This document shows, piece by piece, positions 37,301 through 43,468 of a stretch of DNA of 64,000 nt. The DNA is from JAJRQY01 sp965224435 (GTDB lineage Bacteria; Actinomycetota; Acidimicrobiia; Acidimicrobiales; SZUA-35): assembly GCA_965224435.1 (NCBI GenBank), contig OZ245048.1, forward strand, positions 3,844,001-3,908,000, given 5' to 3'. Made by a program: the position numbers and the translations under genes. The notes beneath the pieces are model-generated. The model made no database searches. It had not been told where the DNA came from and saw only the letters and a list, made by a program, of their open reading frames with translations. Each line of letters begins with the position of its first letter. Within the stretch, counting starts at the first letter, position 1.

Positions 37301-37818
37301 ATGACCGACGCAAAGGCAGGGCAGCCGGAGGTGACTTGGGTGTCTTCCTCGGTACGCCCGCCGCGATGATCAACAGTATTCTGACCCTGGCCTCACCAAC
37401 GGAAAACGACGTCATGCTCGATCTTGGTTGCGGCGACGGACGAGTCCTGATCGAGGCAGTCCGCAGCTTCGATTGTGAGGCCGTCGGCGTCGAGCAAGAC
37501 CCTGCTCTGGCCGCTACCGCCAGAGCCCGGGTGGCCGAGGCTGGCTTGTCCGACCGAATCAGAATAATCCAAGGAGACGCAAACGAAGTCGGGCTGTGTG
37601 ACGCAACCCTCGTCTTCGTGTTCCTTCCAGCGGACATCGCAGCGTCCCTGCTTCCAACAATCCTCGACCAACTGCCAGTGGGCGGGCGAGTGCTCGCCCA
37701 TGAACAACTTGCCGCAACCTGGCCAATCCAGCCGGACCAAAGTCAGCTCATGACCGACGGTGGGCTGAGTGTTGCTTACCTCTGGCACAAGCGAAGTGTA
37801 GGAAAGCAAGTCCGATGA
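28321..37818 (+). CDS. NRPS C-A(PP-loop insert)-T-C-A-T-TE-methyltransferase, 3165 residues
   Basis: Domains in order. C1 ~15-440 (HHTITD 136-141). A1 from ~475: TSGSTGEPKA 620, FDLTI with Asp669, NEYGPTE 757, A8 at 876. Insert ~916-1250: CxxC pairs 923/926 and 943/946, PP-loop SGGKDS 988-993, CHGC 1059-1062. A1 resumes with LPRYAIP 1285 and NGK 1305. T1 Ser1364. C2 ~1425-1830 (HHVSGD from 1549). A2 ~1845-2390 (TSGSTG from 1998). T2 Ser2453. TE ~2510-2780 (Ser2598, Asp2625, His2754). Helical linker, then a SAM methyltransferase ~3000-3150 (DLGCGDGR from 3034). The A1 code D-L-T-K-V-G-E-V-G-K is one residue from Asn and two from Asp. The insert resembles zinc-ribbon PP-loop amidotransferase/thiolation enzymes. 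C1 should accept pyrrolyl from the free carrier. Confidence 0.93.
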   Translation: MTSTVPVSLRLGRPLAPMQRPLWMSQRAHPDSPMQNMALLTHIDGFVDASRLGQAFQIVIEKSDVLQTRIVESDGVPLVHLDARPQAVEILTMGRDATEAWASQRVAIPLDLSVRGWDSAFLTHPDGTLTWYLNLHHTITDATASALIFAATADIYIGEAADSAEPSRFDSFYQWARAQNPPGSAPTKRVERALSHWKKRSANEPVARLYQPVTAPSPDAARLNLPLHTDLLQLAQERLSGDYKMLSDELAWSTLLVTATAIYLHQVAGTSRVSVGLPVHNRSSPQARNLLGPVMEVFPVDVEVRPGQTYRQLHKAVSRSVLQCLANALPGTAPVADYEAIVNVIPRGQVGSFGTFKTSTRWVHSGAIDAGHLIRVQLTAYEPQDSSGPGSYTDAPQAPELALDINRGAADQAQTARAPGHFLSILRSMLSDPDLATGHPICGDAELSLLRRWETGPERANDNSHAPNQQNVIALLRSRLRDSSSIALSVHQAAGTTEPTNNGQQTGASLWDRIILTAAWLQTQGVATGERVGINMARSTDSVVAIMATLVAGGSFVPLDPSQPEPRLLGLAEQVNCRLVLRKIPSLTELQDQSLRTQAETLGHGNSLPSPSDEAYLIFTSGSTGEPKAVPVTHQGLADYLDFAVTDYLNSDLAASPPVIPLFSALSFDLTITSLFLPLISGGEMLIIPQDGTPGLAAIAEETRITWCKATPSHLEVLLRLLSPEHSLNTLVVGGEAFSPGLARRLFSQLPGIRLFNEYGPTEAVVGCMIHELDASNLDDFDEVPIGVPAPGVALRVVGPQLQRVPIGSAGELCISLRGLTSGYLANEEDTLAANAEGSDQPGRQAGPFVLIEGQRFYRSGDLVRLATPSSLVFLGRIDEQVKVGGIRLEPTEVEEALTAHPAIRRAAVRLWSPTATKPKTRCRRCGLASNVPGITLDSDGVCNTCHDYDRVAPQAEAWFRTTQDLQAKLAEAQAKRTGPYDCLHLLSGGKDSTYALYQLVELGFRPYVLTLDNGYISEGALDNVRRSMTDLGLDGEFATTDAMNEIFRDSLERHSNVCHGCYKTIYTLATNRAVELGIPMIITGLSRGQLFETRLIPQQFAPEKFDSDAIDRAVVEARKIYHRLDDGPNRLLDNDIFQTDDVFDQIEYLDFYRYVDVELADMLSYLDTQAPWVRPSDTGRSTNCLINAAGIHTHLTEQGYHNYALPYAWDVRLGHKTRHEAIDELDDQLDLDDVSRMLAELDYQPQPRQTLTAWLVLEDGLNQGSSDQHNPTPAELRAFLSGVLPRYAIPAAFVNVQELPLTSNGKLNVSVLPDPERVHRSGASLQIAPESELERTIVAIWERVLRTEPISTDDDFFALGGDSLAALEMMSSLSEAINQDLADDLAFHHSTPQALAVAIDETAASRHDSQQEIEPEQEWTDSNPPPLSEGELAILYEQSLRPSSTMYNIGRLYQVSADVNAEDFERAVRSIAAKHVPLSWSYGSPRRQLGAAAVAVSVGSHPIDKGDELGDQINRIHRAPFDLENGPLLRCLVQPITDGSTTIVLACHHVSGDAQSFTLIWDELDKAPLNPDSLNEAHTDLDYPTLTQQQSKALTEQDQAHWSLSPDSPEPARLAVPAPGQPGPDGFITIKASTSPQLLRARAGSTGFATSLAGLAATLRRYSDGDHVQLGVITSSRPAQTSLVGYFLNTLPIVLDCNPAATALDLMARAGAQAAKALRHRTYPYARIVADRRTSHPQRAPLSVLLAYDELRPIRLHDEPVRYQVLSNGTAVADVTFFVEVHEDRVDLSLEFRGAVMGEEMARQLLDDLDAMLSALVATPAQPLGDIALPSSGAAIMTGAAVPAKTAGLTLLPQILANVESRADVPAVVCGPDTMSWAQLGRRSSAIASELQQAGVVAGDQVLLCLHRSTDLIATILGILRIGAVYVPIDPDYPVARIRRIAEQSPAAHAIVEVDSDLRFGPNVRNLILHPGTTTELSDTALLHDVLDAKLAYVIFTSGSTGQPRGVPVSHANLAASTRARSQFYAADPSRFLLLSSVSFDSSIVGIFWPLLTGQTIILPTDVQVHDPDAILDLFRTAGVSHTLMVPTLYRALLDRAASRSGASTGTRWPKQVIVAGEACPATVPELHFRHHPETRLTNEYGPTEATVWATAHHFQSDETEVPIGTPIPGSWLSIVDQHGDPRPRGVAGELIVGGSGVVDGYLNDPEATRTRLGKVGYGPFFRTGDRAVIKDDKVFFLGRLDDQLNVSGNRIEPGDIEQVILAEPTVGAVIVTTADPRQLSELLETATPQGLRQAMLIAAADDDPAAKLLESLKAETPANQQGQARKSNPAADLRLVAHLEASGEDPVNLQAVHDLVQAELPPLLRPTHWGIQAELPRSPNGKLDRAAAKLLKLGPSGSGQISNQPSRKTERRPDHQTSSEHIPRLQQLFARALRLDQVEEDQSFFDLGGHSLLAMELLLSLEQEYQTDLTVTTLYENPTPQALAGVLESSLVTSTSSARPSTGHPDQPAKPRYLVPIQPLGSKPPIFGVHVLGQNGKHYRPLAAELGDEQPLYGLGLPGLVLDTSGPTDVVAIAARYAEEIMLCSPEGPVTLAAVSLGSVVAYELAAQLQRLGREVALLVFFDAAGPNAQAVTPSRLDRLDLHLEEYRANRSSYVRARLASFQEKSGRNVERVNLWSRKRLGLDLSEDLRIRQFIEDNWASQFAYDFAPCSVPILVFQATDDQFLPSLAEHGLGWSEVAAGGVTVEPVPGGHLSMLTNPHVSLVASTLDEAQTEALDALITNRHEVEPETELSTTSLHDVSRQLQQRLNQGDLAVAINQLRSDASLSPASADLVERCHQTMQAIANQATRRGEEALAQLAISGVGARQDPQPPLMQHASMSLSLIHESGQSSNQLRQRVLRSIEALRVLGYEPQDPMSPGAWQAFLRSNQACILIRIDESTTRLRLVWGGEPAVHNSSGRYLTPTRADLTSVDLPSWAWPLYRGIRPLRLLDDRRKGRAAGGDLGVFLGTPAAMINSILTLASPTENDVMLDLGCGDGRVLIEAVRSFDCEAVGVEQDPALAATARARVAEAGLSDRIRIIQGDANEVGLCDATLVFVFLPADIAASLLPTILDQLPVGGRVLAHEQLAATWPIQPDQSQLMTDGGLSVAYLWHKRSVGKQVR

Positions 37819-39437
37819 CCAGCAGCGTCGTAGGCCGGGAGACTGGAGCTCTGCGACGTTTCCTGGGGTCTGACTCTGTCGGCGACCTTGCTGCTGTAGT
37901 TGGGCTTTTCGGAGTCTTTCTGATTCTGGACCGCTTGACCAGACAACTAACAACACTCTCTGATCATTCACTGCACCAGCCCGTGCTGAGCCTGTCTGCG
38001 TTCTGGCAACGACCGTTTCTGGCCAGCGCACTAATCGTCTCCGTAGCCGTCGGGCTTCGCGTCAGCGGACAGCGCGTGTTGAGCAATTGGGCCGTGCTGG
38101 ACAACGGCAAGAACTTGCAGCTACTTGCCGCTCCACTCATTGTCTATCTCGCCTGGCAAAACTCGCTCTACTCATACAACTTCGTACTGGGACAAACCCA
38201 TCTCGCTGATCGGATCGTGGTTGTAGTCCTGGCCATTCTTGCGCTTGCTCGGCCCGCGTTCCTACTCCCCTTCGCTATGCAGACCCGCCTCGTCGTTGGC
38301 CAGTTCGACTTCCCTTTTGGGACCAAAGCAACGGCAAATATCAGCGGACTCCTCATTCTCTCCCTACTGGCAATCGGCGCAGGCCATCTGGTGTACGTGG
38401 CAACCGGGCGGGCCGACACCTCAGCAGTCCTTCTCCTCTTGAGCGCCGCGGTGGCTAGTCACTTCTATTTGCCGGGCAAGTCAAAGCTTGCTCTCGACTG
38501 GCTTGAGCTCAACGACATCTCTGATCTTCCCCTGAGCAGTTACACCGCTGGCTGGCAGGGCCACGGTGACGGGGACTGGTCGCGGTCAATGTCGAGCCTG
38601 GCTCAAGCTGGAGGCAAGTTCGTTCTTGGAGCGACAATGGTTCTGGAGTTGGGGGCTCTCCTGGCCATCACTGGCTACCGCTTGATGCGCGTCTGGCTGC
38701 CTCTCGCCATCATCTTTCACGTGACGGTATTTGCGATGACCGGCTTCTGGTTCCTGCCATGGATCCTGCTGGAGTTCGGATTGCTCTTGCTCTTCATCCG
38801 TCCATCCCTCAAACCCTGGCTGAGTCAGAACAGCACTCCCGCTCGAGCACTCTTCACCTTCCTCAGCGTTCTCCTTGCTGGCAGTACGCTCTTTCAGCCC
38901 CAAGGCCTGGCCTGGATCGATGCACCAGTTTCTTATGGCTACCGAATTGAAGGAGTCGGGCAGGGCGGCACGCGTTACTCAATCACGCCAACCGATCTCG
39001 GCTACCTCGGTCAAGAGCTCACCTTCTTCCGGCTTCGGTTGACCGAGGATGACCCCCTCAGCGGCGGCTACGGCGCCTTACCCGACGGGTCGAATCTTGC
39101 CGAGCTCACCCAACTCAGATCGTTTGCTGATCTTGACCAGATGCGAGCATCGAATGCCAGCCCCAGCTCTGCGGTGACAAGAGAAAAGTCGATCGCCTTC
39201 CTTAAAGCGTTCCTCGACCACGCCAACCAGACTGAGCGACGGCCCCGGCCTTGGTTTTCTCCCTTCCCGTATTTCTGGGCGTCTGGTCCCGAGTCACGCT
39301 TCACCTTCACTGAGCCACTGGTGAGATTGGAGGTCACCGTGCTCACCTCCATTCATCAAGATGGCAATCCGGAGTTCAGGGAGCAGATTGTCCTCATCTT
39401 GCAAGTGCAGGAGGACGGAATAATCACAATCGAATGA
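37815..39437 (+). CDS. HTTM/vitamin-K-carboxylase-like membrane protein in the cluster
   Basis: 540 residues, ATGA overlap with the NRPS. About nine membrane helices. The pair AITGYRLMRVWLPLAIIFHV and FAMTGFWFLPWILLEFGLLL is like the HTTM core (HxxxxxxxxxGFFPWI) shared by gamma-carboxylase homologues. A C-terminal region of about 130 residues is soluble and probably outside the membrane (SYGYRIEGVGQGGTRYSITP). HTTM proteins are often uncharacterised and occur beside biosynthetic genes. It could modify, shield against or export the product. The catalytic residues of true gamma-carboxylases are not evident. Confidence 0.65.
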   Translation: MTSSVVGRETGALRRFLGSDSVGDLAAVVGLFGVFLILDRLTRQLTTLSDHSLHQPVLSLSAFWQRPFLASALIVSVAVGLRVSGQRVLSNWAVLDNGKNLQLLAAPLIVYLAWQNSLYSYNFVLGQTHLADRIVVVVLAILALARPAFLLPFAMQTRLVVGQFDFPFGTKATANISGLLILSLLAIGAGHLVYVATGRADTSAVLLLLSAAVASHFYLPGKSKLALDWLELNDISDLPLSSYTAGWQGHGDGDWSRSMSSLAQAGGKFVLGATMVLELGALLAITGYRLMRVWLPLAIIFHVTVFAMTGFWFLPWILLEFGLLLLFIRPSLKPWLSQNSTPARALFTFLSVLLAGSTLFQPQGLAWIDAPVSYGYRIEGVGQGGTRYSITPTDLGYLGQELTFFRLRLTEDDPLSGGYGALPDGSNLAELTQLRSFADLDQMRASNASPSSAVTREKSIAFLKAFLDHANQTERRPRPWFSPFPYFWASGPESRFTFTEPLVRLEVTVLTSIHQDGNPEFREQIVLILQVQEDGIITIE

Positions 39438-39459
39438 GCGCCTCAGCACACAGAATCAA

Positions 39460-39494
39460 CAAGGGCTCTCACCGAATACCGGTGAGAGCCCTTG
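39460..39494. terminator. perfect hairpin after the biosynthetic operon
   Basis: 15-bp perfect stem, CAAGGGCTCTCACCG with CGGTGAGAGCCCTTG, loop AATAC. It lies between the cluster's last gene and the convergent CheX-like gene and can serve both strands. T tracts are weak on each side. Confidence 0.75.
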
Positions 39495-39533
39495 CCATGA
39501 GTATTCAGTTAGCCAGGCTTGAGAACGCCAGGG

Positions 39534-39992
39534 TTAGAACAGCCAGAACGACATTTTGCCGGTTCCATAACCGTCAAGGTTGATATCCATACCAGAACCT
39601 TTGACTGGCTCAGGAAGGTCCGAGAGGACAACCGAGCTCTGTGGAATCAGCCGGCAGTGATCGCCGCCTTGGTCATTGATGGCCCGAGTCACAACGTTCA
39701 TGACTTCGAAGTAGTTTTCCAGCAAGTCTTCATCAGGCTCATTGCCAGAGATGGCATCCTCGGCTCGGCCCTTAGGGACCATGGCCAAGGCAGCACCAGA
39801 GAGATAAGCGAAAGACTTGTCTCCGCCAGCAAGCATGAGCGGAGCATCGTCATCGCTGACGAAGAGGGTCAGATACTGCTCAACCTCATCAGGAGTGAGA
39901 GGATCAACACCATTCTCAAAGGTGAGGTCCTTGCCTACCAGGGCGGTAAGGAGAGGGATGAGTTCGGAGGTGTCGGGAATTCGTACAGACAT
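39534..39992 (-). CDS. CheX/CheC-like chemotaxis phosphatase-type protein
   Basis: 152 residues from ATG 39992 (MSVRIPDTSELIPLL). A longer frame to 40028 overlaps the response regulator. Central sequence EVEQYLTLFVSDDDAPLMLA, LSGAALAMVPKGRAEDA and LLENYFEVMNVVTRAINDQG recalls the CheX/CheC fold, with the helix E-N-F-E-V-x-N-V carrying an Asn like the phosphatase helix ExxN. It sits 4 bases downstream of a CheY-like gene. Dephosphorylation or another control of that regulator is likely. No CheA, MCP or flagellar gene is in the window. Confidence 0.55.
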   Translation of the reverse strand: MSVRIPDTSELIPLLTALVGKDLTFENGVDPLTPDEVEQYLTLFVSDDDAPLMLAGGDKSFAYLSGAALAMVPKGRAEDAISGNEPDEDLLENYFEVMNVVTRAINDQGGDHCRLIPQSSVVLSDLPEPVKGSGMDINLDGYGTGKMSFWLF

Positions 39993-39996
39993 CGAA

Positions 39997-40359
39997 TCAA
40001 TCCAATACTTCGCCGAGGCGATCAGCAAGATCGTCAGCGGTGAATGGCTTGGACAAGAGGAAGTTGGCTCCAGCAGAAACGGCCATCGAGCGTTGCTCGG
40101 TCGTTGATTCTGACGTTACGAAGCCAAAGGGCACATCGATGGAGTCCGCACGTAGGGCCTGGAGAAGTTCCAGCCCGTTCATGTTGGGCATATTCCAGTC
40201 AGAAAGAACAACGTCGGGCGTGTCTTCCTTGATCTTGGCCAATGCCTCGGCGCCATCTTCGGCCTGATCAACCTCGTGATCGCCATAGCCGGCTTGACGG
40301 ATGCTTCGGATAACGATCTTGCGCATAACGCTCGAGTCGTCGACAACCATGATGCTCAT
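39997..40359 (-). CDS. CheY-like single-domain response regulator
   Basis: 120 residues from ATG 40359 after GGGAGAGG. All receiver residues are present: acidic pair in MVVDDSSVMRK, phospho-acceptor Asp in DVVLSDWNMPNMNG, Thr/Ser in GFVTSEST and Lys in FLLSKPFTADDL. No output domain, so it acts by protein contact. Followed by the CheX/CheC-like gene in a two-gene operon. The sequence is nearer to CheY/PleD-type receivers than to DNA-binding regulators. Confidence 0.9.
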   Translation of the reverse strand: MSIMVVDDSSVMRKIVIRSIRQAGYGDHEVDQAEDGAEALAKIKEDTPDVVLSDWNMPNMNGLELLQALRADSIDVPFGFVTSESTTEQRSMAVSAGANFLLSKPFTADDLADRLGEVLD

Positions 40360-40507
40360 AAACAGTGCCTCTCCCATTTGGGAACGTAACGGATACCCGC
40401 AGTTTCGACAGCGACACGGTGGGTATGAGAGAGCGACGCCCGAGACCTGTCGGATCGGCGTCGTGGTCCACATCCACGCGTTTAACCACCACCGTTCTAA
40501 GCTCCAG

Positions 40508-41488
40508 ATGGTGAAGCAGCTCGCTGCCAGTGCAGCTGAAGAACGATGGACGGACCTGGAAGCAGCAGTCGACGCAGCACCGACCATCGACCCCTGGTGT
40601 TCTGGACCCGACTGGGTGCTACCCGTCGCCGGCGCCTTTGCTCCTGAGGCCGAGCCGCTCGTCCTAGAAGCTGATGGAGCTGGCTTCGCCCTGCTGGCCC
40701 GTCATCATGTTCAGTCAGCCGGTGACATCATCGCCGGGCTTGAGCCTCTTTGGGGATTCGCCAGTCCCATCATTGGGTCAGACCTTCCCCAAGTCGCACA
40801 GAGACTTACTTCTTGGTTGGGCTCCCAACAAGGTTGGGACCGTCTCGTCTTACCCGGCCTCCCCGACAACGGCAATCTGGTGAGGACACTTGCCTTCCAT
40901 CTCCAAGAAATCGGTCAGCTCGGGATTGCTCCTGGAATCACCCGCCAAATCATCGATCTCACCGAAGGGGTCGACGCATGGTTGGAGCGACGCAAGCCTG
41001 CCTTTCGTCGGAACCTTCGAAATGCCGGCCGGAGAGGTGACGAGGCTGGCCTATCAATCACCCAACTCGACATATCAGCCTCAACAAACTCAGACCTCTT
41101 CGATCGCCTTCTCGCTATCGAGAACCAGAGTTGGAAGGGACAAGCAAGCGACGGAATCGCCAGTCCGGAGATGGGAGCCTTCTATCACCAACTGATCCGA
41201 AGGTTGGCCAAGCGGGACAGGCTCCGCATCAGCATCGCTCAGATAGACGGGGACGATGTTGGTTACATCCTTGGTGGAGTGCGAAACGGCCGCTATCGGG
41301 GGCTGCAACTCAGCTATGTCGAATCAGCTCGCCACCTTTCGGTCAGTCACCTGCTCCAGCTGCGCGAGATCAGGCAACTCTGCGACAACGGCACCGGCAC
41401 CTACGACATGGGAATGGACATGGAATACAAGCGAAGGTGGTCTGACCAGGAAGACACATCCGTCGTACTGGTCCTAGACCGAGCCTGA
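40508..41488 (+). CDS. GNAT-fold acyltransferase (BioF2/CelD/FemAB-like)
   Basis: 326 residues from ATG 40508; the longer frame from 40301 crosses the divergent regulator gene. The first 130 residues resemble the N-terminal lobe of Acetyltransf_6 proteins (FALLARHHVQSAGDIIAGLE; LVLPGLPDNGNLVRTLA). The linker ERRKPAFRRNLRNAGRRG is the usual basic motif, followed by the second GNAT lobe (LLAIENQSWKG, DDVGYILGGVRNGRYRGLQL, GTYDMGMDMEYKRRWSD). Related proteins transfer acyl or aminoacyl groups in envelope polysaccharide or peptidoglycan synthesis. The real substrate is unknown. Stands alone between divergent regulation and membrane genes. Confidence 0.8.
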   Translation: MVKQLAASAAEERWTDLEAAVDAAPTIDPWCSGPDWVLPVAGAFAPEAEPLVLEADGAGFALLARHHVQSAGDIIAGLEPLWGFASPIIGSDLPQVAQRLTSWLGSQQGWDRLVLPGLPDNGNLVRTLAFHLQEIGQLGIAPGITRQIIDLTEGVDAWLERRKPAFRRNLRNAGRRGDEAGLSITQLDISASTNSDLFDRLLAIENQSWKGQASDGIASPEMGAFYHQLIRRLAKRDRLRISIAQIDGDDVGYILGGVRNGRYRGLQLSYVESARHLSVSHLLQLREIRQLCDNGTGTYDMGMDMEYKRRWSDQEDTSVVLVLDRA

Positions 41489-41571
41489 TCATCGGTCCTG
41501 AACTTGGACCAGAACTCTCAGCCAGTCAGCCGCGCATTGCTTTCGCCTGTTGATCGGCTAACTTTTGTGCT

Positions 41572-41817
41572 GTGACACAGAATGCTTTCCTTCTCTTATG
41601 CGCGGCCGGACTTGTACTGTCTGTCGCCGCGGTACTCATCGACCGCCTGAACTTCCCCCAACAACGGTTCAGGCCCAAGTCCGTCGAGATCCCTCAGAAC
41701 TATTCGAGCCGGGACCGGACCGGGGCTCATGTCAACACGCTCAAGCCGCGTCAAGGTCAGACAGCTTCCACTAACCGATCGAGCTCCACCGAACAGATGG
41801 GCTCTTCCGAGCAATGA
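41572..41817 (+). CDS. small single-pass membrane protein
   Basis: 81 residues from GTG 41572. One helix near the N-terminus (AFLLLCAAGLVLSVAAVLID) and a polar Ser/Thr/Gln tail. It overlaps the YihY-family gene by four bases (41814-41817), which supports co-translation. No family recognised. Confidence 0.6.
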   Translation: MTQNAFLLLCAAGLVLSVAAVLIDRLNFPQQRFRPKSVEIPQNYSSRDRTGAHVNTLKPRQGQTASTNRSSSTEQMGSSEQ

Positions 41818-42767
41818 GTTCCATTAACTCTGGCCCCTCGGCCCTCGACATTGCCAAGCAAATCCCAAAGCGAATCAAGGCCCACAATGTGGTGGTCATC
41901 GCCGCCGGTATCGCCTTCTACGCCCTGCTGGCCTTAGTTCCAACCCTCATCGCCCTCATGTCCATATACGCCTTGGTGACCGATCCGAACGAGATCGCCG
42001 ACCAGATCAGTGGAATCACCGAGAACATGGAAGAGTCAGCAGGCAAACTCCTCCGTACCCAGGTCGAGACCGCGGTCACCGAAGCCAAGGGCAGCGCTGG
42101 CACCACCGGCCTGGTGCTCGGAATTGTGCTCGCATTGTTCTCCGCTTCTGGCGCCCTGGCCAAGCTGATGAGCACAATCTCGATGGCCTATGCCGCCGGG
42201 GAGACTCGAAAGGGCTGGCAGGTTCGCTTGCTGGCCTTCCTCTTTGCCGGTGGCGCCATCGTTGGTGTCGCTGTGCTCGTCTTTGTCCTCGGTGCCGCGC
42301 CAACCCTGGCTGATCAGATTGGCCTGGGGGACGCCGCAACAACCGCAATTAACATCCTGCGATTCCCTGTTGCCTTGCTGGCCATGATGTTTGGCCTGAC
42401 CATCTTGTATCGCTATGGGCCCGATCGCCCCGTGCGGACCCCCTGGAAAAATGTCGGCTCACTGGCCGGAGCAGGCTCGTTCCTGGTCTTTGTTGCGCTC
42501 TTCATGCTGTATTTCAAGTTTGCTGGCGCCATGCCCGCGTCCTACGGAATCCTCGGATCTATCGCTGCACTCATCATCTTCCTACAGCTGGCAGCTATCT
42601 CGGTCGTCATTGGTGCCGAAGTCAATGCCGCCATCGAGGGTTCCAGTATCGATCCACTGGATGGCCACCTCGACGACGAAGAAGAGCAGAAGGTAAAGAC
42701 CGATGCCATCCCGCTAGGGACAGCAGTAGCTGGCCTTGCGGCCATCTTCGTACTTGGCCGCGACTAG
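41814..42767 (+). CDS. YihY/virulence-factor BrkB-family membrane protein
   Basis: 317 residues, about six helices. The family core is visible: VIAAGIAFYALLALVPTLIA near the start, the amphipathic region of about residues 55-100, ALAKLMSTISMAYA, GLTILYRYGPDRPVRTPWKN and the final ASYGILGSIAALIIFLQLAA. The family was once called ribonuclease BN, but its function is unsettled, with transport suggested. ATGA overlap with the small gene upstream; first of a run of four membrane or secreted proteins ending in a strong terminator. Confidence 0.85.
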   Translation: MSSINSGPSALDIAKQIPKRIKAHNVVVIAAGIAFYALLALVPTLIALMSIYALVTDPNEIADQISGITENMEESAGKLLRTQVETAVTEAKGSAGTTGLVLGIVLALFSASGALAKLMSTISMAYAAGETRKGWQVRLLAFLFAGGAIVGVAVLVFVLGAAPTLADQIGLGDAATTAINILRFPVALLAMMFGLTILYRYGPDRPVRTPWKNVGSLAGAGSFLVFVALFMLYFKFAGAMPASYGILGSIAALIIFLQLAAISVVIGAEVNAAIEGSSIDPLDGHLDDEEEQKVKTDAIPLGTAVAGLAAIFVLGRD

Positions 42768-42844
42768 CCCCATCGGCGATCTCGGTCAAAGAAACCTGGT
42801 AGCAGAAACCTCATAGTCCCGGAGTCCCTGCCGACTGGGGGTCC

Positions 42845-43468
42845 ATGGACGCGGCAACAGGCATTAGGAAGAGGGTCACTCGACCCCAGCCAGAACCCGC
42901 TTCTTCGCGTCCTCCTATCCAGTATCGGCTGCCCAAGCCCGAAGATTTGGGCAAGATCGAAAAAGAGGAAGAAGAGGACTACACCCCACTGGTCCTAGCT
43001 GCTTCACACGCAGCCTTGAGCCTCTTTGTCACCCAAGCCATCTCATCGGTTCTCCTGGCCAATTACTTCGATGCCGTCATCGAAATCCGGTTCGTCTGGA
43101 GTGTTGTCCCCTACCTGTCATTGGCCGTTGCCAAACAAGGTGACCTGGTCGCCATTGTCTCCTATTCGACAGCATTGTCTGTTCTCGCGGTCTGTTTCGG
43201 AACTCTCCAATCGTTGGTCCGTCATCGAACCGATCTCCACAGTCTCTATGGGTGGAGCAGCGGATTGGCCATGGGTTCTCTCCTTCTGGCCTTCCAGTTC
43301 CTTCGCCACTACCTGAACCCACCGGTCATTGACACTCAGGTATTGGCCCAAGCAGCCGCTTTCTTGGCTGCCGCACTCGTGCTCTTTGTCGGCTTCAAGC
43401 CGCAACCAGACGCAATCAAAAATCACAAGCTCATTAACCAGCTACAAAGAAGGAAAGAAACAACATGA
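42845..43468 (+). CDS. hypothetical membrane protein
   Basis: 207 residues. A basic/proline-rich and then acidic N-terminal cytoplasmic tail (KIEKEEEEDYTPLVL) is followed by about four membrane helices (LSLFVTQAISSVLLANYFDA, VAIVSYSTALSVLAVCFG, SGLAMGSLLLAFQF, QAAAFLAAALVLFVGF). No family recognised. The stop overlaps the secreted-protein gene by four bases, so they are co-translated. Confidence 0.65.
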   Translation: MDAATGIRKRVTRPQPEPASSRPPIQYRLPKPEDLGKIEKEEEEDYTPLVLAASHAALSLFVTQAISSVLLANYFDAVIEIRFVWSVVPYLSLAVAKQGDLVAIVSYSTALSVLAVCFGTLQSLVRHRTDLHSLYGWSSGLAMGSLLLAFQFLRHYLNPPVIDTQVLAQAAAFLAAALVLFVGFKPQPDAIKNHKLINQLQRRKETT

